64,000 bases of DNA. Origin: Actinostola sp. cb2023 (taxonomy: Eukaryota > Cnidaria > Anthozoa > Actiniaria > Actinostolidae). This document shows positions 63,715 to 64,000 of the stretch, in pieces. The DNA lies in NCBI GenBank assembly GCA_033675265.1, contig JAUJYZ010000189.1:62001-126000 (forward strand), read 5' to 3'. How positions within the stretch are numbered: the stretch's first letter is position 1; each line of letters starts with the position of its first letter. The notes under the pieces are model-generated. The model did not search any database. It was not told the DNA's origin and worked only from the letters and a program-made list of their open reading frames with translations. Position numbers and translations under genes: made by a program.

Positions 63715-64000
63715 TTAATACAGAATCGATTTCAAATTGCTATCTTGAATTTCCATCAAAGCATCGGCAATGACAAACATATAACAATTGATGGTTCCTG
63801 ATCCACCAATTCTCCTCTTCATCTCCAGTTTAACACCGTCTTTTGTGCTATTCAAAACCAAACCATTACCATGAATATCATTATCTGGGTAAGTTCTCAA
63901 ATCAATCCATAAGGAAGGCAAATTTATCTGAATAAAAATCTTTAGGCGTGATATTATCAGTCTCACCAAATCTTGATCTAATCGATTTCCAAAAATCAGT
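63715..64000 (-). pseudogene. Virus-like cluster: C-terminal part of another gene, frameshifted, runs off the window
   Basis: The last 84 codons of the minus-strand frame end at 63715 (LKSILY). They hold IDLRTYPDNDIHGNGL, STKDGVKLEMKRR and GGSGTINCYMF, a beta-rich C-terminus of a protein I recall from cnidarian virus-like elements. Upstream of about 63908 the plausible coding phase changes; a GATT unit occurs twice in a row at the switch, which suggests a 4-bp tandem duplication. The 5' part lies outside the window. Confidence 0.6.

Overview
This is a eukaryotic (animal) window, AT-rich and intron-bearing, made almost entirely of nested mobile elements. I see no clear host housekeeping gene, rRNA, tRNA or CRISPR array. 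The mix points to an aquatic invertebrate, most likely a cnidarian: HARBI1-type Harbingers with Myb/SANT partners, a THAP-Kolobok carrying a P2X7-tail gene, THAP/YqaJ ISL2EU elements, BEL/Pao, CR1/L2-like LINEs and a virus-like gene cluster. The phylum is an inference from family content, not a measurement.

Layout. 1-7.2 kb: a 16-bp minisatellite, split by a 4.5-kb DDE_Tnp_4 transposon (1647-6140) with terminal inverted repeats (TIRs). 8.0-16.4 kb: an 8,364-bp Kolobok-type element flanked by TTAA; it holds a complete 12-exon THAP transposase gene on the minus strand and a three-exon P2X7 intracellular-domain gene on the plus strand. 16.4-19.5 kb: a decayed LINE ending in (TTA)n, then a Pif1 helicase fragment. 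20.2-21.1 kb: a foldback element with a 9-bp target duplication. 22.8-31.7 kb: a PIF/Harbinger element (TIRs, CTA duplication) whose transposase exon is split by a nearly intact 5.85-kb BEL/Pao retrotransposon. 33-35.3 kb: a decayed HECT-domain gene and a pogo-type fragment. 36-37.5 kb: the broken 5' part of a Maverick/Polinton-type protein-primed DNA polymerase gene. 37.7-39.6 kb: a second decayed HARBI1-type element.

40.8-52.0 kb is a three-level nest. A degenerate ISL2EU element (77-bp TIRs) was entered by a Tc1-like element. That was in turn entered at TTAA by a young 6,300-bp transposon with 788-bp, almost identical TIRs and a large, unclassified, possibly DDD transposase.

52.2-58.6 kb holds a tight minus-strand array of virus-like genes: a 465-aa protein with a C-terminal membrane anchor, several small membrane proteins, a penton-like jelly-roll candidate, a coiled-coil membrane protein, and a Bro-N/VRR-NUC/C2H2 fusion. 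Most start codons sit a few bases after a TATATA-like motif. Another gene of this cluster starts at the right edge (63.7-64 kb). Between them lies a second ISL2EU element (about 58.6-63.6 kb) with a THAP/DDE gene and a convergent SWIM-YqaJ-PHD gene. Its THAP exon is interrupted by a TTAA-flanked piggyBac-type MITE. The virus-like array is the least explained part of the window. It is decayed (one MITE insertion, several frameshifts) and shows no integrase, packaging ATPase or protease here.
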